Positions 42,097-50,524 of a stretch of 64,000 nt of DNA are shown here, piece by piece. Source of the stretch: JAUMWX01 sp023394215 (GTDB taxonomy: Bacteria; Bacillota; Clostridia; Tissierellales; Peptoniphilaceae); assembly GCA_050313995.1 (NCBI GenBank), contig JBNPMM010000001.1; one strand, given 5' to 3'. Made by a program: the position numbers and the translations under genes. Numbering within the stretch: position 1 is the stretch's first letter; every line of letters starts with the position of its first letter. The notes under the pieces were generated by a model. The model searched no databases. It was not told the origin of the DNA and was given only the letters and a program-made list of their open reading frames with translations.

Positions 42097-43536
42097 TTAA
42101 TCAATTATAGTAACAGGCGTACCTACCGGAGCATTATTGTATATATACCTTACAGCATCCAAAGGAGTATTTACACATCCATGTGAACCGTTATACAAAT
42201 AAGTTCCCGAATAATTGTATTCGTCCCATGTTCTATAGTAAACATCATGTATGCCGTAATCTCCATAAAACGGCATCCAATATTCTACAGGCAGCCTATA
42301 ATCAGCACCTACAAGGTCCCTATTTGTTTCTTTTGAATAAATAGCATAATATCCTGTAGGAGTAGCCCATCCCCTGCTCGGCATTCCCGTAACGACACCC
42401 GTATCCACATGAAGCTTACCGTTAAGGTAATAGTACATTCTTTGAGTACTCAAATTTATAACTATATGATTAGACCCTACCCATCTTAGTTGATAAACAT
42501 TTCCATACCCGTCATATCTTCTAAATACACCGTCGATTACGTTCCATGTATTGTAATATTTAAATTCTTCTTTAGATCCGTCAGCTGCGAAGCTGTACCA
42601 CTGCCCGTCTATATATTGTTTACCCGTTACTCTCGTAGCGGATCCTTTTCTGAAATAATACCACTTTTTATTAATATATTGCCAACCTTCAGCCCTGGTA
42701 CCCGAATTTTCTCTAAAATAATACCAATTCCCCTTGATATATTGAAAACCTTCGGCTCTCGTACCGGTATTTTCTCTAAAATAATACCAACTCCCGTTGA
42801 TATACTGAAAACCCTCTACCCTCGTACCGGTATTTTCTCTAAAATAATACCAGTTTTCATCAATATATTGAAAACCTGTTGTTAAAGTAGCACTGCCTAA
42901 TCTAAAATATCTCCAAGCTCCTTCTATATATTGCCAACCTTCAACTCTTGAGCCGCTTGTCAACCTGAAAAAGTATCTTTGTCCATTTTCAGGATCTGTC
43001 CACCAACCCTTGTGGTATCCGCTTCCAGGACCCTTAGTTGATAACCAAACACCATCTCCTTCTCGATAAAATCGCTCTTTTGAACTTCCATCGGCATCAA
43101 AATATTTCCAAGCATAGCTTCCATCGTTATTTTCAAGCCATAGCCACTTTTGTTTTACAAGTGATCCATCCTCACTAAAATACCTCCATGAGTCGTCTAC
43201 ATATTGCCAACCCATCAACATAGTACCGGTTTCAGTTCTAAAATAATAGCTCAAATTACTTACAGGATCCGTCCACCAACCCTTTTTATAGCCGTAATAA
43301 GGGTTAGAAAGCCACGTTTTCCCATTTTCCGTATAAAACCTTTCTTCCGGTTGACCTTCTTCATTATAGTACATCCATATTTTGCCCTGAGTCGGGTCAC
43401 TTAAAGGTTCCCTATAAACCCATTTATCCACAGGTGCTTCTTCATTTTCATTTGCAAAAGCACTTGAATATGAAAATAAAAATACTAATGAAACTACAAA
43501 TATTGAAGATAAAATTTTTCTAATATTATTCCTCAT
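42097..43536 (-). CDS. secreted L,D-transpeptidase with cell-wall-binding repeats
   Basis: A 479-residue wall enzyme. Signal peptide (residues 1-28), about eleven to twelve cell-wall-binding repeats (GFQYINGSWYYFRENTGTR and similar), then a YkuD L,D-transpeptidase domain from about residue 345: VINLSTQRMYYYLNGKL, TGVVTGMPSRGWATPTG, GIHD and the active-site NGSHGCVNTPLDAV with catalytic Cys at about 454. It should form 3-3 peptidoglycan crosslinks or anchor proteins. It lies 23 bases upstream of the CAP gene; their repeat regions are near copies, so one arose from the other by duplication and exchange of the C-terminal domain. Confidence 0.92.
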   Translation of the reverse strand: MRNNIRKILSSIFVVSLVFLFSYSSAFANENEEAPVDKWVYREPLSDPTQGKIWMYYNEEGQPEERFYTENGKTWLSNPYYGYKKGWWTDPVSNLSYYFRTETGTMLMGWQYVDDSWRYFSEDGSLVKQKWLWLENNDGSYAWKYFDADGSSKERFYREGDGVWLSTKGPGSGYHKGWWTDPENGQRYFFRLTSGSRVEGWQYIEGAWRYFRLGSATLTTGFQYIDENWYYFRENTGTRVEGFQYINGSWYYFRENTGTRAEGFQYIKGNWYYFRENSGTRAEGWQYINKKWYYFRKGSATRVTGKQYIDGQWYSFAADGSKEEFKYYNTWNVIDGVFRRYDGYGNVYQLRWVGSNHIVINLSTQRMYYYLNGKLHVDTGVVTGMPSRGWATPTGYYAIYSKETNRDLVGADYRLPVEYWMPFYGDYGIHDVYYRTWDEYNYSGTYLYNGSHGCVNTPLDAVRYIYNNAPVGTPVTIID

Positions 43537-43648
43537 ACATTCCTCCTATTGTATGTTTATTATATTATTACTTCCAAGGCTTTTCAATATGATAATATAG
43601 CAAATAAAAACATTATCATATTGAAATTTTAAACACTGTTTATACGAC

Positions 43649-43681
43649 AAAAAGTCAGAATAAAAATAATCCTGACTTTTT
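43649..43681 (-). terminator. terminator of the sugar-acid operon
   Basis: Minus strand AAAAAGTCAGG ... CTGACTTTTT, 46 bases after the stop of the last gene of the operon. Confidence 0.75.
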
Positions 43682-43726
43682 CAACTTCCTATTTAATTGT
43701 ACTATAGGTAAATATACTATATACTT

Positions 43727-44896
43727 TTATACAAAATTTGCCCCTCTTTGAATAGCAAGTTCATTATAGCCTAAAACTTCAGACTTGGTAAGCTTTCCAT
43801 TACAACAATCTATAACTTCATCAAGCATTTTTTCCGCTAATTCAGGTATAGTTATATCCTCATAAATAACCCTGCTTGCATCAAAATCTAAATTATCCTT
43901 CATCGTTTTATATGTTTCCCTGTTTCCGGTTATCTTAAATACAGGTGCTATAGGATTTCCTGTCGGAGTTCCCCTTCCGGTTGTAAATACTACAATTTGA
44001 CAACCTCCTGCTATCATTCCTGCAACCGAAGACGGATCATTTCCGGGAGTATCCATTATAACAAGTCCTTCCCCCGCTTTTAACTCTTTTGCATAATCAT
44101 ATACCGCATTAACCGTTGTAGAGCCTCCCTTATGTATACAACCTAAAGATTTTTCTTCCAATGTTGTTAATCCACCGTCTTTATTACCCGGTGAAGGATT
44201 ACCGTCTCTTACATCCTCACCCGTATTTTTAAAGATATGTTCCTCATACCTTCTTACAATCTCATAAATTCTGTCATGAACTTCTTTATTTTTTGCTCTT
44301 CTGGCTAAAATATGTTCCGCTCCGATAAACTCCGTAGTTTCACTTAAAACGGTTGTTGCACCTTCTTCCACAAGTAAATCACACATCGCACCTAACACCG
44401 GATTGGAGGCAAGCCCTGATGTCGGATCCGATCCACCGCATTCCGTACCCAATATTAATTCTGAAATTGGAAATTCTTCCCTTCTAAGAAGACCCGCTTC
44501 TGCAGACATTTCTCTTGCAAATCTGCTTGCCTGTTCAATCGCCTTCAAAGTCCCGCCGGCTTCTTGTATTATCACGGATTTCAAGGGTTTATTTGTCCTT
44601 GCGTTAATTGCATCTACAACCAAATTCATTTGTGCATTTTCACAGCCCAAAGAAACAACCACAGTCCCGTAAATGTTTGGATTTGCGGCAAATCCCGAGA
44701 TTGTATCCATGGTATATTCAAAATCGGCACCTACTTGTGAGCATCCAAGTTGCATATTAAATGTTACCGCATTTTCAATATTTGCAGCTATTATCCTTGT
44801 TGTATCGGATGCACACACACTTGCCGGCAGTATTAATATATTGTTTCTTACCCCGACTCTTCCGTCAGGTCTCTTATATCCCCAAAATGTCCTCAT
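43727..44896 (-). CDS. UxaA-family dehydratase, large subunit
   Basis: A 389-residue UxaA/GarD-family protein, which dehydrates sugar acids such as altronate or galactarate to 2-keto-3-deoxy acids (a few relatives are sulfolactate lyases). Family blocks: FWGYKRPDGRVGVRNNILIL, GCSQVGADFEYTM, ILGTECGGSDPTSGLASNP, GCIHKGGSTTV and FTTGRGTPTGNPIAPVFKIT. The separate small subunit gene lies ten bases upstream. Neighbouring aldolase and KDG-type permease support a sugar-acid pathway; which acid is unknown. Confidence 0.88.
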   Translation of the reverse strand: MRTFWGYKRPDGRVGVRNNILILPASVCASDTTRIIAANIENAVTFNMQLGCSQVGADFEYTMDTISGFAANPNIYGTVVVSLGCENAQMNLVVDAINARTNKPLKSVIIQEAGGTLKAIEQASRFAREMSAEAGLLRREEFPISELILGTECGGSDPTSGLASNPVLGAMCDLLVEEGATTVLSETTEFIGAEHILARRAKNKEVHDRIYEIVRRYEEHIFKNTGEDVRDGNPSPGNKDGGLTTLEEKSLGCIHKGGSTTVNAVYDYAKELKAGEGLVIMDTPGNDPSSVAGMIAGGCQIVVFTTGRGTPTGNPIAPVFKITGNRETYKTMKDNLDFDASRVIYEDITIPELAEKMLDEVIDCCNGKLTKSEVLGYNELAIQRGANFV

Positions 44897-44905
44897 ATTT
44901 TACTC

Positions 44906-45196
44906 CTATTCAGCACTCGATAAATCTTCTCTATGGTCATCAACATTGTGAACATGGACATGTTCTCCAATTTGTATATCTCTATTGGCTATTCCTATGT
45001 GTTCACCGTACTTTACTACATTCTCGCCCTTTTTAATTTCCTTTATAGCTACTTTGTGATAAATCCTAATATCATTTTTCGCCGTAAATTTATTTAATTT
45101 TCCGTCAGCAAGATAGCTTAATTCCTCATTTTCTTTTATCCACTCTATCACAACGCCAACATTGTCTGTAGAACTGATAATTACTACATTTGCCAT
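44906..45196 (-). CDS. UxaA-family dehydratase, small (SAF-domain) subunit
   Basis: A 96-residue SAF-domain protein that matches the N-terminal domain of UxaA: FTAKNDIRIYHKVAIKEIKK, VKYGEHIGIANRDIQIGEHV, HVHNVDDHREDLS. In many bacteria this part is a separate subunit next to the large one, as here. Start ATG 45196 has AGGAGG. Confidence 0.88.
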   Translation of the reverse strand: MANVVIISSTDNVGVVIEWIKENEELSYLADGKLNKFTAKNDIRIYHKVAIKEIKKGENVVKYGEHIGIANRDIQIGEHVHVHNVDDHREDLSSAE

Positions 45197-45206
45197 ATGA
45201 TTCCTC

Positions 45207-46091
45207 CTATATGTTTTGTAAGCTTTTTAAAGCCGATTCAAATTTCTCATCCTCGATTTCTTCAAATGGAAATATGGATTTCTCACAAATATCTAATCCT
45301 TCTTTTTTCATAATCTTCTTAAACAACAAAGAAAAATTCTTTTGAACTGAATAAAAAGGCATCAGTGCATCTATAGTTCTTGCAATCTTCACAAGCTCTC
45401 CAAAATTTTTATCATTATAAGCTTTCACCCAATCAGCCCATAATCTCGGTCTTATATTGGATAAAGCTGCTATACAACCGCTGCCTCCGGCAATTACATT
45501 GGCAATAAAATGATCATCAAAACCTGAAAATACTTCAAAAGACGGAACTTCTTTTGTCACTGTATAGATTACCGACTTTGTATGTGCAACATTATCCGTT
45601 GAATCTTTCATACCGGCTATGTTTTTGTGTTTTTTTGCCAACTTCAAACAGGTTTCTGCAGACATATCAAAACCGGTTCTGTCTTTAAAATTATATATGT
45701 ATATATTACCGGGTACCGATTGAGCTAACTTATCATAATAGTGAAAAGCTTCTTCCTGACTTATACCAAAGTAATATGGCGGCAGTACTAAAGTGCCTTT
45801 AACTCCCAGTTCATGAGCAAATTTTGTCAGTTCCACAGTTTCATTAAAATCCAAACTTCCTGTTCCCGGTATTAATTCAACTCTCCCTGCAACCTCTTCA
45901 ACATAAAATTTAATAAAATCCTTTTTTTCTTGTAAATTTAATGCTGTAAATTCCCCCGTACTTCCAAGCGGCACTATACCGTCAACGCCATTTTCTATTA
46001 AATAATTTATTACTTTTCTATTTCCGTCATAATCAATTTTCCCGTCATTATCAAAAATCGTTACAACCGGTGTAAATATACTTACCTTCAT
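45207..46091 (-). CDS. DapA-family aldolase/dehydratase
   Basis: A 294-residue class I aldolase of the dihydrodipicolinate synthase/N-acetylneuraminate lyase family. DGIVPLGSTGEFTALNLQEK is the keto-acid binding loop, the Schiff-base lysine lies in IAGMKDSTDN and the catalytic tyrosine in IYNFKDRTGFD. In this operon it likely cleaves or dehydrates the 2-keto-3-deoxy acid from the UxaA-like enzyme, for example to pyruvate and an aldehyde. Lysine synthesis is less likely in this context. Confidence 0.88.
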   Translation of the reverse strand: MKVSIFTPVVTIFDNDGKIDYDGNRKVINYLIENGVDGIVPLGSTGEFTALNLQEKKDFIKFYVEEVAGRVELIPGTGSLDFNETVELTKFAHELGVKGTLVLPPYYFGISQEEAFHYYDKLAQSVPGNIYIYNFKDRTGFDMSAETCLKLAKKHKNIAGMKDSTDNVAHTKSVIYTVTKEVPSFEVFSGFDDHFIANVIAGGSGCIAALSNIRPRLWADWVKAYNDKNFGELVKIARTIDALMPFYSVQKNFSLLFKKIMKKEGLDICEKSIFPFEEIEDEKFESALKSLQNI

Positions 46092-46107
46092 CTAACTCTC
46101 CTATCAA

Positions 46108-47079
46108 TTATTTTTTATCAAAGTTTTGTCCCGACAATGGATATTTCGGACAACCGTATTTCTTAGCCCACCATGCTGCAATAAAAGGTATACAAATAGC
46201 TGTCAAAACTGTTGAAGCGGCAACTTGTGTAGTAGCTTCAGCAACAAAAGGAGCCCATGCAGGATCTATTGTAGCTACAGCAGCCGGCACAGCTATCGCA
46301 TTACCGGCAGTTGTGGAAACCGCCCAACCTGCATAACCCGGTCTTTTATTAAAAATTTTATCAGCTAAAACAACCAAAGGACCGCTTATTACAATAGTGA
46401 TAAGGCCTAATAAAATTCCGCCCGCTCCACCTTTTAGAATATTGGTGATATTTATTCCGGCTCCTAAAGTAATTCCTACAAAAGGCAAGAGTAAACTCAC
46501 ACCGGGCTTCAAAAATTCCTGTAAAGATTTGTCCAGGTTGCCTAAAAGCATACCGAACAATATAGGAACAACAACTGCGACAAGTGACATAAACGGAATG
46601 TTCGCCATGCCTGATGCACCTAAAGCTACAAGTGTCAAAAACGGTCCGTCATTTATAGCCAATAAGCTCATAGCAGTTTGATCTACTTCATCCCCATATT
46701 CAGCAGTTAATGCCAAATATAAACTTCCGTTGGAATTTGTTATGGCTGATATCATAGCCAAAGAAGTTAGTCCTAAAAATCCCGTCATACCGAATAATTT
46801 CCCAAAAGCAATACCGATTATGGCTCCGACAAGAAATTTACTTATAAGAAGCACTCCACCTCGTCTGACTACCTGTACTAATTCTTTAATTCTCAATTGT
46901 GCACCCATACAAATCAATTGAACGCCTAAAACACTTGCTGTACCCGCACTTGTAAATGTTGCCGTAGTAAATGATCCGATTTGTAAAATCTGCGGTGCAA
47001 ATGTATTGACAAGTGCAGAAATAAACATCGGAACAATCATCATACCGGCAGGTACCTTTTTCAGAAACTTCATTATCAT
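46108..47079 (-). CDS. kdgT: KdgT-like 2-keto-3-deoxygluconate permease
   Basis: A 323-residue membrane protein with about ten helices, matching the KdgT family: KKVPAGMMIVPMFISALVNT, NSNGSLYLALTAEYGDE, LAINDGPFLTLVALGASG, and AGWAVSTTAGNAIAVPAAVA. It probably imports the sugar acid, or its keto-deoxy form, used by the following genes. First gene of the operon; AGGAGG eight bases before ATG 47079; its promoter and a palindromic operator lie just upstream. Confidence 0.9.
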   Translation of the reverse strand: MIMKFLKKVPAGMMIVPMFISALVNTFAPQILQIGSFTTATFTSAGTASVLGVQLICMGAQLRIKELVQVVRRGGVLLISKFLVGAIIGIAFGKLFGMTGFLGLTSLAMISAITNSNGSLYLALTAEYGDEVDQTAMSLLAINDGPFLTLVALGASGMANIPFMSLVAVVVPILFGMLLGNLDKSLQEFLKPGVSLLLPFVGITLGAGINITNILKGGAGGILLGLITIVISGPLVVLADKIFNKRPGYAGWAVSTTAGNAIAVPAAVATIDPAWAPFVAEATTQVAASTVLTAICIPFIAAWWAKKYGCPKYPLSGQNFDKK

Positions 47080-47105
47080 TTTATTTTCCTCCTTTATTTT
47101 TTTTG

Positions 47106-47138
47106 TTCGTATTTACGTCCTATGTATGTAAATACGAA
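47106..47138. promoter_or_regulatory. palindromic operator of the sugar-acid operon
   Basis: TTCGTATTTAC and GTAAATACGAA are perfect 11-bp inverted arms around an 11-bp centre. The site begins about five bases after the predicted start of the kdgT transcript, so binding would block that promoter. The divergent IclR gene is the obvious candidate regulator. Confidence 0.75.
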
Positions 47139-47149
47139 TCTTTTATTTG

Positions 47150-47178
47150 AATATACACGAAAACATTTTCCTTGTCAA
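47150..47178 (-). promoter_or_regulatory. sigma-A promoter of the sugar-acid operon
   Basis: Minus strand TTGACA (47173-47178), 17-bp spacer, TATATT (47150-47155), followed directly by the palindromic operator. Confidence 0.85.
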
Positions 47179-47256
47179 GAATATTTTTAATTGGATATTT
47201 TGAAGAATAGTTAGTTTTATAGTAATATATACCTATAAAAATCTTAGGAGGAAATT

Positions 47257-48012
47257 TTGCAAACTTACCACAATCCCACATACAGGGTAATTCAAATTCT
47301 GAATTTAATTAGCCAAAAAAACGATTTAACTCTTTCAGAAATTTCAAAGGATCTTTCCATTTCGAAAAGTACACTTCAACCTATACTGAAAACCCTGCTT
47401 GAGTTGGATTATCTCGCTTATGACGAAGATAAAAGATTGTATAGAATCGGTATCGGTTTTTTTAAATCCGCTCAAAGCTTCCTTGGGACCAGCAACTCTT
47501 TTGATATAATAAAAAAATCTATGAAAACAATTGTTAAGAAATGCAATGAAATCTGCCAAATGGGAATTTATGATAAGACCAGGAAAGGTAACGTATTTTA
47601 CATTGCAAAAGAGGAACCTATTCAATCAATATCACTTATCTCGAGCATAGGGACCTCCTTACCGGCATATGCTACTGCCCTTGGTAAGTGCATACTTTCA
47701 GGTTTTTCCAATGATGAAATTAAAGAAATATATTCCTCCGGATTGGTTCAATTAACTCCCCATACCAAAAGCAATGTTATGGAACTTTTAAAAGACATAG
47801 AACTTGTGAGAACTTACGGTTATGCTTATGAAAGAGAAGAATCCGCATTAGATATAGAATGTATTGCGGTACCAATTATCCAGGATAAAAAAGTAATAGC
47901 TTCAATAAGTGTTTCTATTCCAAAATACAGAAGCTCAGTAGAAAAAGTTGAAAATATAAAAAACATTTTAATGACAAATAAAAATAGTTTAGAACTGCTT
48001 TTAAGCAAATAA
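47257..48012 (+). CDS. IclR-family transcriptional regulator
   Basis: A 251-residue regulator. N-terminal winged helix (YRVIQILNLISQKNDLTLSE, ISKSTLQPILKTLLELDYL) and a C-terminal IclR ligand domain (SSIGTSLPAYATALGKCILSG, YGYAYEREESALDIECIAVPI). TTG 47257 is the start, after AGGAGG. It faces the dehydratase/aldolase/permease operon and probably represses it until a pathway intermediate binds. Confidence 0.93.
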   Translation: MQTYHNPTYRVIQILNLISQKNDLTLSEISKDLSISKSTLQPILKTLLELDYLAYDEDKRLYRIGIGFFKSAQSFLGTSNSFDIIKKSMKTIVKKCNEICQMGIYDKTRKGNVFYIAKEEPIQSISLISSIGTSLPAYATALGKCILSGFSNDEIKEIYSSGLVQLTPHTKSNVMELLKDIELVRTYGYAYEREESALDIECIAVPIIQDKKVIASISVSIPKYRSSVEKVENIKNILMTNKNSLELLLSK

Positions 48013-48023
48013 TTATTTAAAAC

Positions 48024-48126
48024 AAAAAATCGGGCCTACCTGAACTTACTCATAAAATTGAATCTTGAAATTCAATTTTTGATGAGTCATCCTTTATACT
48101 TCAGAATAGGTAATCCCGATTTTTTT
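48024..48126. terminator. long hairpin between convergent genes
   Basis: AAAAAATCGGG pairs with CCCGATTTTTT, and ACTCATAAAATTGAAT with ATTCAATTTTTGATGAGT inside. About 100 bases long, with T runs both ways. It separates the IclR gene from the opposing hemolysin III family gene. Confidence 0.7.
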
Positions 48127-48171
48127 AATTTTAAAAATTTTTTATTTTTAATATTTACTACACCATAATTA

Positions 48172-48816
48172 TCATATCAGATAGACAAAAACTAAAAGAA
48201 AATGAGACAAGGATCCCAGCATTATGAAGATATGAAAAATATCATGAAAATTCCACTTTTTCAAATTCGGTTTCTTCACAGCATATATAATGCCCCCTAT
48301 CGTATATAAAACCCCTCCCAGGGTCAATAGGAAAAATGCTCCCGGCACCAAAGCCCTATACAAATCTTTTATAACAAAAATTGCAGTCCACCCCATAAGT
48401 ATATAAAGCAGGGCTGATAAAACTCTCGGCATCTTCATCCAAGATACCTTCAAGACTATGCCGGCTATAGCAAGTATCCAAAGGATTTTAAATACAGGTA
48501 TACCGACCCTATAAGGAAGCACGTAAAGGCAAAATGGTGAATAAGAACCTGCTATTAATATATATATCATGGAATGATCTATTTTTCTTGCTATTTCTAT
48601 AGTTTTTTTCTTAGCCTGGTCAATGGCATGGTAAATACCGCTCGTGAAATAGGTCAAAATGAGGGAAGTCCCAAAAATTAAGGTTGAAATGAAAAGTGAG
48701 TAATTTAAACTTCCCCCTATGACCTGTTTTATAATCATTGATATAAGAGCTATTACCGACAAAGCACCCCCTATCAAATGAGTAACCGAACTTATAGGTT
48801 CTCTTAAGCGTTTCAT
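48172..48816 (-). CDS. hemolysin III (YqfA) family membrane protein
   Basis: A 214-residue protein with seven membrane helices, of the hemolysin III/PAQR-related family: EPISSVTHLIGGALSVIAL at the start, TSGIYHAIDQAKKKTIEIARKIDHSMIY in fragments (SGIYHAI, KIDHSMIYILIAGSY), and the C-terminal WNFHDIFHIFIMLGSLSHF. The conserved His and Asp could bind zinc. Despite the name, haemolysis is not established for most members. Monocistronic. Confidence 0.92.
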   Translation of the reverse strand: MKRLREPISSVTHLIGGALSVIALISMIIKQVIGGSLNYSLFISTLIFGTSLILTYFTSGIYHAIDQAKKKTIEIARKIDHSMIYILIAGSYSPFCLYVLPYRVGIPVFKILWILAIAGIVLKVSWMKMPRVLSALLYILMGWTAIFVIKDLYRALVPGAFFLLTLGGVLYTIGGIIYAVKKPNLKKWNFHDIFHIFIMLGSLSHFLLVFVYLI

Positions 48817-48930
48817 AAAACCCCCTTATGTAGTTTTGTATACTACTTATACTGATATAATAAACTAAAACTTATGAAATATCAAGTCTTTTTTGCTATA
48901 ATATAGGTAAGAAAACTTATGGAGAAACTT

Positions 48931-49452
48931 ATGAGAGAATTGAGAAATATACTTGAAAAAATCAGAGAAAGAAAAGATTTTAATCCTGATGAAATTCCAA
49001 ACATAGCCCTTTATATGGATCAAGTCCTTAACCTGTTCGAGTCGGAATTTCCCTACAATGTTGATGAAGCTAAATTAACTAAAATGATGATTAACAATTA
49101 TGCTAAAAACGGACTTATTAAGCCCGCAAACAAAAAGAAATATGGTAAATCCCATATGTTTGACCTTTTAATCACATGCCTTTTAAAAAGAAATCTAAGT
49201 ATGAACCAGATAAAAACAGCTATTACAAACTTTTATCTTGAAGGACAAAATACAAGTGAAGATATTTACAGGCGTTTTTTAGAAGATAAAAATTCATCAG
49301 ATCCGATAGTTAACGAATGTATAGAGAAAATTATAAATCTAATGGAAGGTGCCGAACCTAAAGATGATGTAAATAAACTGAGGAAAATCCTTATGTTATC
49401 CTACTATTCAAATCTTTTTGCAGAAGCTGCCAGGTGCATGCTGAGCGAATAA
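48931..49452 (+). CDS. DUF1836 family protein
   Basis: About 173 residues with the DUF1836 (YkrK-like) pattern: EIPNIALYMDQVLNLFES, MINNYAKNGLIKPANKKKYG and HMFDLLITCLLKRNLSMNQI. These resemble MerR-type DNA-binding helices, so a regulator is likely, but function is unknown. An ATG at 48919 is possible; I prefer ATG 48931, which has GGAG six bases before it. Divergent from the hemolysin III family gene. Confidence 0.8.
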   Translation: MRELRNILEKIRERKDFNPDEIPNIALYMDQVLNLFESEFPYNVDEAKLTKMMINNYAKNGLIKPANKKKYGKSHMFDLLITCLLKRNLSMNQIKTAITNFYLEGQNTSEDIYRRFLEDKNSSDPIVNECIEKIINLMEGAEPKDDVNKLRKILMLSYYSNLFAEAARCMLSE

Positions 49453-49472
49453 ACACGAATTTAATAATAATT

Positions 49473-49518
49473 AAAAGGGAAAACCTATGGATTTATCAAT
49501 AAAGCTTTCCCTTATTTT
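49473..49518. terminator. bidirectional terminator between DUF1836 gene and trpS
   Basis: AAAAGGGAAA pairs with CTTTCCCTTATTTT around a loop of about 22 bases. It lies between convergent genes. Confidence 0.7.
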
Positions 49519-49528
49519 ATAAGTAAAA

Positions 49529-50524
49529 TTAGATTTGTAAAAATCCTACCTTCCTATATACCTTATTTATCATTTTTCTTGCTCTTGCTGTTGCCTTCTT
49601 TCTTCCCTCCTCAAAAATAGAATCAAGAAGTTCTTTGTTTTCTACAAATTCCTTATATCTTACCTGTACACCAGACAGTTCTTCAGCAACTATCTCTGCA
49701 AGGTCTTCCTTAAACTTGGCATAACTTGTGCCCTTATACTTCTCAACCACCGCCTCGGTTTCCATATTTGTAAAGGCACAATATATATCTATGAGGTTTT
49801 TCAAGCCCTTTTGATTATCATTGTAGGAAAAATTCCCCTCAGAATCGGTAACTGCACTCTTTATTTTCTTCTTAATTAAATTAGGTTCATCAAGAATAAA
49901 TATGCTGGCATTTAAATCCGAATCGGACTTACTCATCTTAGCATCAGGATTTCTAAGGCTCATTATCTTCCTTGTTATCTTTGTAATAATAGGTTCAGGC
50001 ATCTTAAATGTATCGGAATATCTGGAATTAAACCTCTCCGCAAGATCCCTTGCAAGCTCCATATGTTGCTTTTGGTCTTCACCTACAGGAACATAATCGG
50101 CATTATGCACAAGAATATCTGCCGCCATCAAGGTAGGATAAGTAAATAAGGCTGCATTTAGATTTTCTTCATTCTTTTGACTCTTATCTTTAAATTGAGT
50201 CATTCTTGACAGTTGTCCCATATAAGAAATGGAATTTAAAACCCAATACAATTGTAAATGCTCAACCACATGAGATTGGGCAAATATAGTTACCTTATTG
50301 GGATCAAGTCCTATAGCCAAATACAGGGCTATTACCTCCCTTGTCCTCCTTCTAAGATCCGCCGGAACCTGAGGTACGGTAATCGAATGCAAATCTGCCA
50401 CCCCGAAATAACAGTCATAGTCATCCTGATATTTCAAAAAATTTTTCATTGCTCCCAAATAATTTCCTATTGTTAATGCACCTGTCGGTTGAATCAAACT
50501 AAGTACTACTTTTTTTTCACTCAT
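49529..50524 (-). CDS. trpS: tryptophanyl-tRNA synthetase
   Basis: A 331-residue class I synthetase. HIGH-type motif PTGALTIGNYLG, KMSKS motif in NPDAKMSKSDSD, and the Trp pocket region MAADILVHNADYVPVGEDQK. Length is normal for bacterial TrpS. Unlike trpB here, it has no T-box in front of it; it overlaps folD by eight bases and is the last gene of the polyamine run. Confidence 0.97.
   Translation of the reverse strand: MSEKKVVLSLIQPTGALTIGNYLGAMKNFLKYQDDYDCYFGVADLHSITVPQVPADLRRRTREVIALYLAIGLDPNKVTIFAQSHVVEHLQLYWVLNSISYMGQLSRMTQFKDKSQKNEENLNAALFTYPTLMAADILVHNADYVPVGEDQKQHMELARDLAERFNSRYSDTFKMPEPIITKITRKIMSLRNPDAKMSKSDSDLNASIFILDEPNLIKKKIKSAVTDSEGNFSYNDNQKGLKNLIDIYCAFTNMETEAVVEKYKGTSYAKFKEDLAEIVAEELSGVQVRYKEFVENKELLDSIFEEGRKKATARARKMINKVYRKVGFLQI

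Noticed and set aside
40562..43536. Short DNA repeats resembling an array
   Set aside because: They are the coding repeats of the wall-binding domain, in frame and of variable sequence; there are no identical repeats with unique spacers, so no CRISPR.
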